From Prevotella aff. ruminicola Tc2-24 (GTDB lineage Bacteria > Bacteroidota > Bacteroidia > Bacteroidales > Bacteroidaceae), in the NCBI RefSeq assembly GCF_900110895.1, contig NZ_FOIQ01000002.1, forward strand, positions 249,810-313,809: a stretch of DNA of 64,000 nt, read 5' to 3'. Positions 45,040 through 53,285 of the stretch are shown piece by piece. The stretch's first letter is position 1, and every line of letters starts with the position of its first letter. The notes under the pieces are model-generated. The model was not told the DNA's origin. It did not search any database and saw only the letters and a program-made list of their open reading frames with translations. The position numbers and the translations under genes are program-made.

Positions 45040-46899
45040 ATGAAAAAGATATATATAATAGTCATCGCGGCTCTGTTCACCGTAGGTGTCACCTCCTGCG
45101 AAGACTGTCTCGATACAAATAATTATACGGAGGCTAACACCTCAAACTACCCGGCTTCGGCAGAAGACCTGAACAAAGAGCTAGCCGCCCTTTATGGGGT
45201 GATGAACCAAATAAGTCAGACGGCCAAGGAGACGCCTTGGCTTGTCAACCACATCATGTCGGACGAGGGAAATGGCGGTGGTAGTACGGGCTCGACACAG
45301 ATTCATGCCATTGGTCATCTGATGGCCAATCAGGAGGACATGTTTGATAAGCTCTGGCAAAGGGTTTATATAGGAATCGCTCGTGCCAATGCTATCATCT
45401 ATGGTGTCGATGCTTTCGACTGGACAGGTCAGGAGAAAGCGCGCAATCAGATGGTGGGTGAGGCTTATTTCATGCGTGGTCTGTTCTATCTCTGGGGCGC
45501 ACAGTTTTGGGGTGACATCCCGGCCTATTGGGCTGCTGCCGCTCCAGACCCTTGTCCGCAACAGGATGCAGAGACGGTGACCTATCCGCATATCCTTGCC
45601 GACTTCGTCAGTGCAGCTAATCTGATGAGTCATGGTATGACCACCATGGGCGACGGTCATGCCACGAAGGCTGCTGCCGAGGGTATGCTGGCTCGTGCTT
45701 ATATGTTCTATGAAGGCTTCTATAAGAAGGCCGGTGAACTGGCTACAGCCTCACTTGCCGATGTGGTCTTCGACTTCGATCAGGAAGGTGCAGGCACATC
45801 GCTGAGCAAAGCTCAGGTTATTAGTTATGTGGAGGATGCCATCAACAATGGCGGTTATAGTCTTGTGGAAGATTTCAGATTGCTTTGGCAGTATACCAAC
45901 AAATATACCATCAACGAATATGACTTTGTGAAGGATCTGGCTGAGGCCGGAAAGGTATGGGCCGGTAACGGAAACTGTGAGGAGATGTTCCAAGTGCAGT
46001 ATATGAACTCTGGCGGCTGGAGCGGAAACATCCAGATGGGATTCACCAATCAGGTGTCTCTCTACTGCGGTCTGCGTAATGGTAGCGACAAGGATGGAAA
46101 CTCCAACGGCTTTGAAGATACCATGCCCTTTGGACAGGGATGGGGACAGGGTATTGTCAACGCCACCCTTTGGGACGACTGGAGCGATGATGACCCACGA
46201 AAGAAGGCAACGATCCTCAACGCACCTGAAGAATGCAAGAAGTTTGTCTTTGTTACCAACTGCTCTGAGGATGCCGGCCTCTATAACAAGAAATGGATGC
46301 CGATCACTTGTTCGAAGTCGCACTGGAACGACATGAACTCTGTCTATACCTGGTGGGGCGTATACCGTACAGAGCAGACCAGCGCTGCCAACAACAATAA
46401 GAACTCTTTCCAGGGCGACCACTATGCAGACATGATCCTGCTCCGCTTGGCCGACGTGATGCTGATGCACTCAGAACTGACGGGAACTGCCGACCAGATG
46501 AACAAGGTGCGTGCCCGTGCCGGACTGCCCGCTACCACCTATTCGTGGAAAAACATCAAAGATGAGCGCCGTTGGGAGCTGGCATGTGAGGGTATTCGCT
46601 ATAACGACTTGCGTCGATGGTCAGGACGAAATGGTGGTATAGACTGTGAGGCTGCCGTTGCCCTACAGCGTCAGGACGGATCGCGTGTAAACTATGCTGG
46701 TCACTGGACGGTGATGCGTCATGGACAAGGTGTGGGCGGCAGTAGCTGGGCTCAGCGTTACGCCGATACAGACGGCTTCGTCATGATACCGCCCTCGCAG
46801 ATATCTATCGTCAACGATGAGGCTGTGCTGAAGCAGAACCCTGGTTGGGGGGCAGGTGCAGCAGGCTCGAATATGACGGGAACACCTGTCTATGATTAA
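45040..46899 (+). CDS. susD: SusD/RagB-family surface binding lipoprotein
   Basis: The 619-residue lipoprotein has a signal with the lipobox cysteine in GVTSCEDCLD. The helical SusD core is evident (ARANAIIYGVDAFDWTGQEK, then AEAYFMRGLFYLWGAQFWGDIP, and RRWELACEGIRYNDLRRW near the end). SusD caps the SusC channel and binds the ligand. No glycosidase sits on the same strand next to it, unlike a standard polysaccharide locus. With the HTCS and phosphatases upstream, a phosphorylated ligand is conceivable but not demonstrated. Confidence 0.93.
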   Translation: MKKIYIIVIAALFTVGVTSCEDCLDTNNYTEANTSNYPASAEDLNKELAALYGVMNQISQTAKETPWLVNHIMSDEGNGGGSTGSTQIHAIGHLMANQEDMFDKLWQRVYIGIARANAIIYGVDAFDWTGQEKARNQMVGEAYFMRGLFYLWGAQFWGDIPAYWAAAAPDPCPQQDAETVTYPHILADFVSAANLMSHGMTTMGDGHATKAAAEGMLARAYMFYEGFYKKAGELATASLADVVFDFDQEGAGTSLSKAQVISYVEDAINNGGYSLVEDFRLLWQYTNKYTINEYDFVKDLAEAGKVWAGNGNCEEMFQVQYMNSGGWSGNIQMGFTNQVSLYCGLRNGSDKDGNSNGFEDTMPFGQGWGQGIVNATLWDDWSDDDPRKKATILNAPEECKKFVFVTNCSEDAGLYNKKWMPITCSKSHWNDMNSVYTWWGVYRTEQTSAANNNKNSFQGDHYADMILLRLADVMLMHSELTGTADQMNKVRARAGLPATTYSWKNIKDERRWELACEGIRYNDLRRWSGRNGGIDCEAAVALQRQDGSRVNYAGHWTVMRHGQGVGGSSWAQRYADTDGFVMIPPSQISIVNDEAVLKQNPGWGAGAAGSNMTGTPVYD

Positions 46900-46996
46900 G
46901 ATAGCTGATGGTTTAATTAGTTATAAATTGTATTGAAGTTTATGATGGCAGCGTAAAAGGCTGCTCTCATCTGAATCAGATTAGAATCAGATGAAT

Positions 46997-47035
46997 CCAC
47001 CCGGACTTGTGAAAGCCCGGGTGGAATGTTTTTAT
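46997..47035 (+). terminator. GNRA-capped terminator after susD
   Basis: A 12-position stem (46997-47008 with 47013-47024, one mismatch) is capped by GTGA and followed by a T-run. A second small inverted repeat (CATCTGAATC/GAATCAGATG) lies just upstream at about 46969-46994. It separates susD from the convergent GH13 gene. Confidence 0.75.
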
Positions 47036-47082
47036 GGCAAAAAGAGTGGCCGGGCTGTTAGGGCTCGACCACTTTGGGATGA

Positions 47083-49182
47083 TTACAGGTCAGACTCTTT
47101 GACCCAGATGCTGTAGCCTCGTGCAGGAGCAGAGAGTTCTACACGACCGTCGGCCTCAACGGTAACCTTCTGTGAAGTGTTCAGGACATTGACCAGACGC
47201 TTGCCAGACCAGTTGCTGAAGCCAGAGGCATTCACTGTTACCCACATGGCCTTAGTACTGCTATCGTGGTTGTTGAGCACGATGATGGCACCATCTTTGG
47301 TACCATTACCCTGACGACGGGCAATATAGAGGTTCTGACAGTTGCTAGAGGGATAGGGGTTACCAGTCTCGCTGAGCACAGTGATGATACCACCCAGATA
47401 CTTCTTACGGATCTCGATGAGTTTCTTAAGCTTGTTCTTCAGTGAAGAAGGAGCAGTGGTAGTATAGTTAGAGTGATCGGCATCAACCTGTGTCACACCG
47501 AAGAAGTGAGGATAGAACAGACAGGGACGTCCCTCGTGGGTAAGGATGTAGGCATAACCCAGCTGGTGATCCTTGGTCACCCATTTGTCGTGCTCTTTTC
47601 CTGTGTCGTGGTTGTCGAGGAAGGTCACTACAGAGGTACCAGGGAGACCATTACCACTATTGTTGCGTACCATACCTGCGTGGTTCAGCCATGACATGTT
47701 GAAGGAGTTTCCATTACCATTACACATCTCGGTGAGGGTGCTCTTCAACGGGAAGTCGAAGCCGTTGACCTGTGCACCGTAGGAGGCCACAGTGTTCACC
47801 CAGTTCTTGATGCGATAATCGGCACCCCAGTACTCACCGACGATGAAGGGCTGAGCGCCATCGACATGAGGAAGACCGTTCACCCAGTTGGCTACGAACG
47901 ACTCCTGGAAGCCGCGGACGAAATCAAGACGGAAACCGTCGAAATGGATCTTGTTGACCAGCCACTTACCCCAGTTGTTCAGACGGGTCTGGACAGTGCT
48001 GTTAAAGGTGTTGTAGTCGTTACCGAAGAACTTGGTGTTGGTGATGATCTCGTCTGATCCGTAGTCACCAAGCCAGTCATTGGCATCGGCCGGGTGGAAA
48101 TGACTGTAGTTCCAAGAGTAGTTAGGCTCACCGCTGCCGGTATGGTTGACATAGGTGATGTGTGTGTTGGTACGTGCCTGAAGAGTGGTATTGGCAAGGT
48201 TGTTACCATTATACCATACAGCCACGGGATAGTAACCGAGCATGCTACCGGCATCTACCCAGTTGCTGCCATCTTCGCGCTTGGCAGAGAGACGGATCTC
48301 GATGTCGTGCTTAGACGATACATGGATCTTATACTCGTCGATATCCGAACGGTTCTCCATATGTCCACGGATGACGCGACCTGAGCCGGGGAAGTTGTTG
48401 AAACTGCCATTACCGTTGTTGGGTTCATACTCCCAGCTATAATTAGAGGAGATATTGCTGTTGTCCCAACGAATCATGAGGTCGTAGCCACGCTGAGTGG
48501 AGGATTCGTTCCAAGGCAGTCCGTAGCCCTTGATCTGAATGTAATAATCGCCTGTTGCTGCATTGGGGATGACCCAACGGATCTCGTTAGCGGGATAAGG
48601 CTTGTTCTGCTCACCATGAGCCTCACCGAATACATAGGCTTTGACGGCGGGGTTCACTTCCTCGTTCTCGTCGGAAGAATAAACGTGGTTGAGCACAACA
48701 TCGGAGTATACACTGATCTTCGGCGACTGATGCATGGTGCTGATCATCGACTCCAACTCAGCACGGCTACCGAAACGTGTCTCGGTAGTACCTTTCTGAT
48801 TGTAGTTTCCGAGGTCGTAGTGGTCGTAGATGCCATAACCGTTATCCACGATACCCCAGTTACCCTTCGAGGGTACAGGTGTCCAGATGGCGGTGATGCC
48901 ACTCGACTTCATCTCAGAAGCTTTAGAGCGAAGCGTATTCCACCAAGAGCCATTCTTGTTGGTCTCGTCAACAGGTACATTCCAATAGAATGCCTGCATC
49001 ATAACATCGTTGAGAGGCTGGAGACTGCTGGCGGCGCGCGTCATCGTCTCGTCGGTCTGTGGTTGTGCTGGCAGTACGGGCTCCAGCGTGTCAGAGCAAC
49101 TCAGCATCAGCATAGAGCTGAGCAACATTCCTGTGGCAACAAGTGCATTGCCAGTTCTCTTGCATAATAACTTTTTCATCAT
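47083..49182 (-). CDS. GH13 alpha-amylase lipoprotein with large inserted domain
   Basis: A lipoprotein signal (LLSSMLMLSCSDT) indicates a surface or periplasmic enzyme. The barrel starts at VMMQAFYWNVP. Region I is DVVLNH (Asp161), region II FRLDFVRG (nucleophile Asp420), region III VGEYWG (acid/base Glu450) and region IV FLDNHDTG (Asp526). The ~260 residues between regions I and II are far longer than usual. They contain a beta-rich insertion (ATGDYYIQIKGYGLP through ADANDWLGDYG) that may be a carbohydrate-binding or PPC-like domain. It cleaves alpha-1,4-glucans. It lies convergent to susD and may or may not be part of that locus. Confidence 0.92.
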   Translation of the reverse strand: MMKKLLCKRTGNALVATGMLLSSMLMLSCSDTLEPVLPAQPQTDETMTRAASSLQPLNDVMMQAFYWNVPVDETNKNGSWWNTLRSKASEMKSSGITAIWTPVPSKGNWGIVDNGYGIYDHYDLGNYNQKGTTETRFGSRAELESMISTMHQSPKISVYSDVVLNHVYSSDENEEVNPAVKAYVFGEAHGEQNKPYPANEIRWVIPNAATGDYYIQIKGYGLPWNESSTQRGYDLMIRWDNSNISSNYSWEYEPNNGNGSFNNFPGSGRVIRGHMENRSDIDEYKIHVSSKHDIEIRLSAKREDGSNWVDAGSMLGYYPVAVWYNGNNLANTTLQARTNTHITYVNHTGSGEPNYSWNYSHFHPADANDWLGDYGSDEIITNTKFFGNDYNTFNSTVQTRLNNWGKWLVNKIHFDGFRLDFVRGFQESFVANWVNGLPHVDGAQPFIVGEYWGADYRIKNWVNTVASYGAQVNGFDFPLKSTLTEMCNGNGNSFNMSWLNHAGMVRNNSGNGLPGTSVVTFLDNHDTGKEHDKWVTKDHQLGYAYILTHEGRPCLFYPHFFGVTQVDADHSNYTTTAPSSLKNKLKKLIEIRKKYLGGIITVLSETGNPYPSSNCQNLYIARRQGNGTKDGAIIVLNNHDSSTKAMWVTVNASGFSNWSGKRLVNVLNTSQKVTVEADGRVELSAPARGYSIWVKESDL

Positions 49183-49389
49183 TGTAGTTTTTAGTTAGTT
49201 AAAATGTAGCAATATCATTTTGCGGCAGCAAATGTAGCAAAGATTTAAATAGTGTGTTATCGAAAAATGTGATTATCTGTAGTTTATGATGTGCAATCGA
49301 TTGAATAAAAATACAGTATTTTTTTATCCTTCCCCCGAGAAAAGACCTTGTTATTCATATATAATTATTATAATAAGAATATAAATTAA

Positions 49390-49423
49390 ATAGATCACAG
49401 GGATAAATGTCCCCGTGATCTAT
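49390..49423 (-). terminator. Terminator of the C10 protease unit
   Basis: ATAGATCACAGGG (49390-49402) pairs with CCCCGTGATCTAT (49411-49423), with one G-U wobble on the minus strand. It is 3' of the minus-strand lipoprotein gene and followed by a T-rich run on that strand. The gap 49183-49389 upstream is AT-rich without a gene. Confidence 0.75.
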
Positions 49424-49451
49424 ATTCTAATAATACTATAACTGTTTCGTG

Positions 49452-49979
49452 CTATTTGTCGATATAATCAGCGAGTTCCAAAACCAGTTGTGAATTCATC
49501 TTTTCACTTCTGGAGGTGCCATTACATTCAACACAATCAAGCTGGATGATATTCGAGCCAAGATTTCCGGGATTGGAGCATATATAGATGAACTTGCATG
49601 TCAACTTTAGCGACTTATTGCATATATTCAACTTAACAATAGACTCACCATGACCCTCTGACTTGTCTGCATTGAAAACCATCCCGCTTGTGGTTGGCAG
49701 TTCTGCATTGAACGACAGATAATTTCGAGATTCTCCACGATCTTCAATACTTTTTATTTCAAAAGGGATAATCTTTTTTGAAGACTCCCCAAGAATGGAA
49801 ATCGTATTCGTAACATTTCCCGACGCGAGGAGATCGTTCCCCTCGGCATCAGTATATGAAATCAACACACCATTATGTATTGCAGAAGCACGGAAGGGAC
49901 TGTATGAATCATCCTTATGACACGATGTCAGACACAGCACTATGGCTATTATACTAATGATATTTTTACTACCAAACAT
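49452..49979 (-). CDS. Small lipoprotein, candidate inhibitor of the C10 protease
   Basis: A lipoprotein signal (IISIIAIVLCLTSCHKDD) precedes a ~155-residue beta-rich mature chain containing NAELPTTSGMVFNADK and FIYICSNPG. I recognise no family. Its start overlaps the end of the C10 protease gene by 11 bp. In Bacteroides fragilis, C10 proteases are accompanied by small inhibitor genes, so this could protect the cell in the same way. Only position and size support this. Confidence 0.6.
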   Translation of the reverse strand: MFGSKNIISIIAIVLCLTSCHKDDSYSPFRASAIHNGVLISYTDAEGNDLLASGNVTNTISILGESSKKIIPFEIKSIEDRGESRNYLSFNAELPTTSGMVFNADKSEGHGESIVKLNICNKSLKLTCKFIYICSNPGNLGSNIIQLDCVECNGTSRSEKMNSQLVLELADYIDK

Positions 49980-51291
49980 AAGTACTTAGATTGATATACA
50001 TCTTAGGATCGTATTTGAACCTTACATCGGGATTTCCTTCGATTGAAGACCATACATTGTCTGTAGCTAGGTACCAACCATTGCCACCATCTGGTCCCCA
50101 ACCCCAGTTCATATACAGTCTGTCGTCATATTCTGTCCATGATTTAACTTTAATACCAAGGAACTTCTTTGTTACAGTATACGACTGCTCATAATAACCA
50201 TCGCAGAACCAGATATGACCACCATATCCGTCGTAACTGATGGCGCCGAGAAGTACACCTCTGTAGAAGGTAGCCTCATTGCCGAAATAATTGATACCAG
50301 TGAAACTCAGGTTATTGTATACGGTCTCGAAATCATAGCTAGCGAGACGAGCATTCTTATACCCCAACTTCTTAAGGCCAGTCAGGATGTCCTCAGGCAT
50401 AGCACCGCTTCCTGCGTCCTTCTTTTTTCCCCAGTCGTAGTTAGGAATACTATCGGCAATCTGTCTAAGTTTTCTAGCTGTCTCAGTAACTGTGGTAACA
50501 TTTTTCAGGTCTCTCATATCGGTGTAATTAAAACTCGGATATGTCGGCGTAACGTTACCAAGCATTCTCTGGGAGGTGTCATACATCAGCATTCCTATAG
50601 AGATGGCAGGACATCCGATACAAGCGCGGTTGGGTGCGCACATATTGTAGCCGCCCTCCTGACACCAATAGTCCAGATCTTTTCCTGTATATGGGTAGAT
50701 AGACTTTTTACCAGAGCTGCTCTTACGTCCTCGTGTCTGAGCCTGTGGCTCGTTGTCATTAACCGTAATTTCATATTCATAACCACTGCGTCCCAGATCT
50801 TTCCAGTTATCGAAATAGTCTGTTTCTGTGGAAGTCCCATTATGAATATTGTTCTTCACTCTATTCTTCATTGCCGATATGAACATGGCCATCGGACTCT
50901 CGTCAGAGATGTCAGAGAACTGGAGATTACCCTGGTTTGAATGTCCAAGAATAGGGAATGAGCTGTTGTCGCCCGCAATAAGAACATATCCTTCATCATT
51001 CATATAGTTAACGGCATACAGAAGTGTGTCACCATCTTCAATGTAGAAATCCACATCAGATACAACTTTTGCGATAGGGTCGACAGATCTTGTAAGTGAT
51101 TCCGGGCTGTCATTCTTTTCCATCCCAGGATTAAACATAGAAGCATAAGAAAGTGCCTGTCGCAAACTTAGTTTAGAATTTTCAAAGGTCACCTCATCTG
51201 CAAGGTTTTCGTTTTGTACCATGTCTGTTTGATCCTCTGAACAGGAATACAACAAGAACAGACTTGCCACTAAATAAAAAAATCTTTTCAT
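49969..51291 (-). CDS. C10 family cysteine protease (streptopain-like)
   Basis: This 440-residue lipoprotein (LFLLYSCSEDQ lipobox) has a propeptide of the Spi type with GYVLIAGDNSSFPILGHSNQ. The catalytic cysteine lies in ACIGCPAISIGML (about residue 227) and the histidine in GGHIWFCDGYYEQ. NWGWGPDGGNGWYL is the conserved C-terminal motif of SpeB and PrtT-like enzymes. The protease is probably exported as a zymogen to the surface. An overlapping small lipoprotein follows. Its substrate cannot be inferred. Confidence 0.9.
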   Translation of the reverse strand: MKRFFYLVASLFLLYSCSEDQTDMVQNENLADEVTFENSKLSLRQALSYASMFNPGMEKNDSPESLTRSVDPIAKVVSDVDFYIEDGDTLLYAVNYMNDEGYVLIAGDNSSFPILGHSNQGNLQFSDISDESPMAMFISAMKNRVKNNIHNGTSTETDYFDNWKDLGRSGYEYEITVNDNEPQAQTRGRKSSSGKKSIYPYTGKDLDYWCQEGGYNMCAPNRACIGCPAISIGMLMYDTSQRMLGNVTPTYPSFNYTDMRDLKNVTTVTETARKLRQIADSIPNYDWGKKKDAGSGAMPEDILTGLKKLGYKNARLASYDFETVYNNLSFTGINYFGNEATFYRGVLLGAISYDGYGGHIWFCDGYYEQSYTVTKKFLGIKVKSWTEYDDRLYMNWGWGPDGGNGWYLATDNVWSSIEGNPDVRFKYDPKMYINLSTYVW

Positions 51292-51553
51292 AATTTTGTA
51301 ATTGAGAAAAATACCTACTCATATAGCTTTTCGGTTTCCGCTCCTTTTTCACAGTATGGTCTGTTAATAATACTACGTTTTGTTTACTTTGCTGGCAAAT
51401 GTACGTCTATTAGTTGATTACCACAAAATTTTGAGTTGACAAAGAGTTGACAAATGGTATAAATATGACATTATGATACAAATAACAAAGAAGATGATAA
51501 AAAATTATGTGTTTCTCAGGGTAAGACAATTATGAGACACTAGGAATTAGGAA
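51292..51553. other. AT-rich intergenic region, no gene seen
   Basis: This gap between the C10 protease gene start and the terminator at 51554 is AT-rich and without a credible frame. It should contain the protease promoter on the minus strand, but I found no clean TTTG/TAnnTTTG pair. Confidence 0.5.
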
Positions 51554-51614
51554 ATCAGAAGTCACATGAAAGATGCCTTGTTGATGACAAAACATCCTTC
51601 ATGTGACTTCTGAT
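51554..51614 (-). terminator. Long hairpin terminator after the amidohydrolase gene
   Basis: A 22-bp stem (51554-51575 with 51593-51614, one mismatch) lies 11 bp beyond the stop of the minus-strand amidohydrolase gene. The core AGAAGTCACATGAA is perfectly paired. Confidence 0.75.
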
Positions 51615-51625
51615 GGAGAGATTCG

Positions 51626-52690
51626 TCACTTTTTGCCGAGTTCGAAGCGGAAAGGCTTGTCGAAGTGACGACGGGAATAGTAGGTGACAGACGGATTCTT
51701 CAGATCCATGACCATGGTCCAGAGGGTGCCCCAGAAACCTTCTCTGCTGGCTTGTGATACCGAAAGGATGGCATCAGTGAGTCCCTCTTGCGTCATAACT
51801 CCACCATTCTGGTTGAACCGTTCACAGAGCTGGTCGTAACGAAGGTCGTTCTCTTTCAGCCCGACATTATGCTTAGCCTCACAGAGATAGTGGTTGGTCA
51901 CGGCCGGTGTCTCGGTGACAATCATCTGATCGTCTACATATTCCACCACGACGCTCTTACCTGAAGCATCGGCGATGGCATAGTGCTGTGCAGCACCGAT
52001 GTCGGAATTCATGTCTATGCCACGAAGCAGGTCGAGAGCTTCGTCGACGTTGGCGGCGTTCTTAAGCATATAACGGACTGCGGCCGAGTTGGTGAGATCG
52101 GGCTTGCTGGTGTGCTGGTGTGTCTCCACATCGTCGCCGGCCATCAGCACTGCGACGGCAAGACCTTTCTCGTTGATACCGTCCAGAGCGAAAAACAGTC
52201 CTGTCAATGCCATATACTGGTTGGCGAAGCCTTCTGGCAACCAGTTCTCTCCGAACCCATAATATTCGACATTGAAGGTGGTGATCGATTCGTAGCCGTT
52301 GTCGGGGATGGTATGCAGGATCATGGCAGTGCCCGACATATAGTCGAAGTTACGCCCCATCAGGAAGCCACCCTCGGGTGTGCGGGCTGTCAGTGTAGAA
52401 CAGCCGTAAGGGGTCTTCGACGGGTTGGGCGTTGGCGGTGTGTAGTAGCCTTTCGACAGGAACTCCATGGCATAGCCTGAAAGCACCTGAGCGCTCTCGC
52501 CGCCGCCTCTTCTCATCAGCTCGTCGAAGCCGTCATCGCCTCTATATTCCATGTAGTAGAGGCCCTCGTCCAGTTTCTCAACGGATTGTGCTCCCTTGAC
52601 CAGCGGACCGAACGTGTTCCAGGCTCCTACGCCAACTATCACCACTAACACGAGGATGACCAACAGGATGATCTTTATTGCTTTTTTCAT
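51626..52690 (-). CDS. Ntn-type linear amide C-N hydrolase (choloylglycine hydrolase / NAAA-like), membrane-anchored
   Basis: The 354-residue product has an uncleaved-looking N-terminal membrane anchor (IILLVILVLVVIVGVGAW). The Ntn signature is PYGCSTLTARTPEGGFLMGR followed by NFDY, with the probable nucleophile Cys97. Because the cysteine is internal, the enzyme would have to cleave itself before Cys97, as acid ceramidase and NAAA do. It may hydrolyse N-acyl amides, bile-salt conjugates or beta-lactam side chains. It follows a small secreted protein and a TonB receptor in the same orientation. Confidence 0.78.
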   Translation of the reverse strand: MKKAIKIILLVILVLVVIVGVGAWNTFGPLVKGAQSVEKLDEGLYYMEYRGDDGFDELMRRGGGESAQVLSGYAMEFLSKGYYTPPTPNPSKTPYGCSTLTARTPEGGFLMGRNFDYMSGTAMILHTIPDNGYESITTFNVEYYGFGENWLPEGFANQYMALTGLFFALDGINEKGLAVAVLMAGDDVETHQHTSKPDLTNSAAVRYMLKNAANVDEALDLLRGIDMNSDIGAAQHYAIADASGKSVVVEYVDDQMIVTETPAVTNHYLCEAKHNVGLKENDLRYDQLCERFNQNGGVMTQEGLTDAILSVSQASREGFWGTLWTMVMDLKNPSVTYYSRRHFDKPFRFELGKK

Positions 52691-52742
52691 TGCTTGATTC
52701 TGTGAATGGTTATTGATAAAGTAATCTTGTTACAACGGATGC

Positions 52743-53285
52743 TTATTGGCCCATGGCTTTCTGCATACCGTCCATGAATTTCTGCTGAAGGTCCTTGGCT
52801 ACCTGGTTGTCGGGATTCAGCTTCAGGGCCTTGTCATAGTTCTCGAGCACGTCTCTGTAGTAACGGGCGGCGTTCTGGGCCGGATCCTGTACGATACGTA
52901 CCATATAGAGGAATCCTTTGAGTGTGCAGAGGTCAGAGGCATCGTTGTTGGGCATCTGTCCAATCTTCCCGATGCTCTGCTCCACGTCGGCAAGCAGACT
53001 CTCTGTCTGTCCTGCGTGAGGGAACTGTACGGCATAGTACAGTGACTGGAGCGCGGCCTGATATTTCGGTTGGATGCTGTCTGGGAACATCGCATCGATG
53101 CGTTTGAGCTCTGCGATACAGGTCAGCGCCTTCTCGGGCGTGTAGTCCTGGAGCTTGGAGAGTGACTGGCCGATCAGCGCAGCCATCGGGAGTTGCTGTT
53201 GCTGCTGCTGGGCATTGACGTTACTGACTGCCATGAAGAGGCATGCGATCATGATGACGATCGACTTAGAAATTTGAGATGTCAT
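52743..53285 (-). CDS. Secreted TPR-like small protein
   Basis: The 180-residue product has a signal (KSIVIMIACLFMAVSNVNA) followed by a polyglutamine run (six Q). The mature helical chain includes YYRDVLENYDKALKLNPDNQ, which looks like a single TPR helix pair. It overlaps the end of the TonB receptor gene by 20 bp, so the two are coupled. Function unknown; a periplasmic partner of the receptor is plausible. Confidence 0.65.
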   Translation of the reverse strand: MTSQISKSIVIMIACLFMAVSNVNAQQQQQQLPMAALIGQSLSKLQDYTPEKALTCIAELKRIDAMFPDSIQPKYQAALQSLYYAVQFPHAGQTESLLADVEQSIGKIGQMPNNDASDLCTLKGFLYMVRIVQDPAQNAARYYRDVLENYDKALKLNPDNQVAKDLQQKFMDGMQKAMGQ

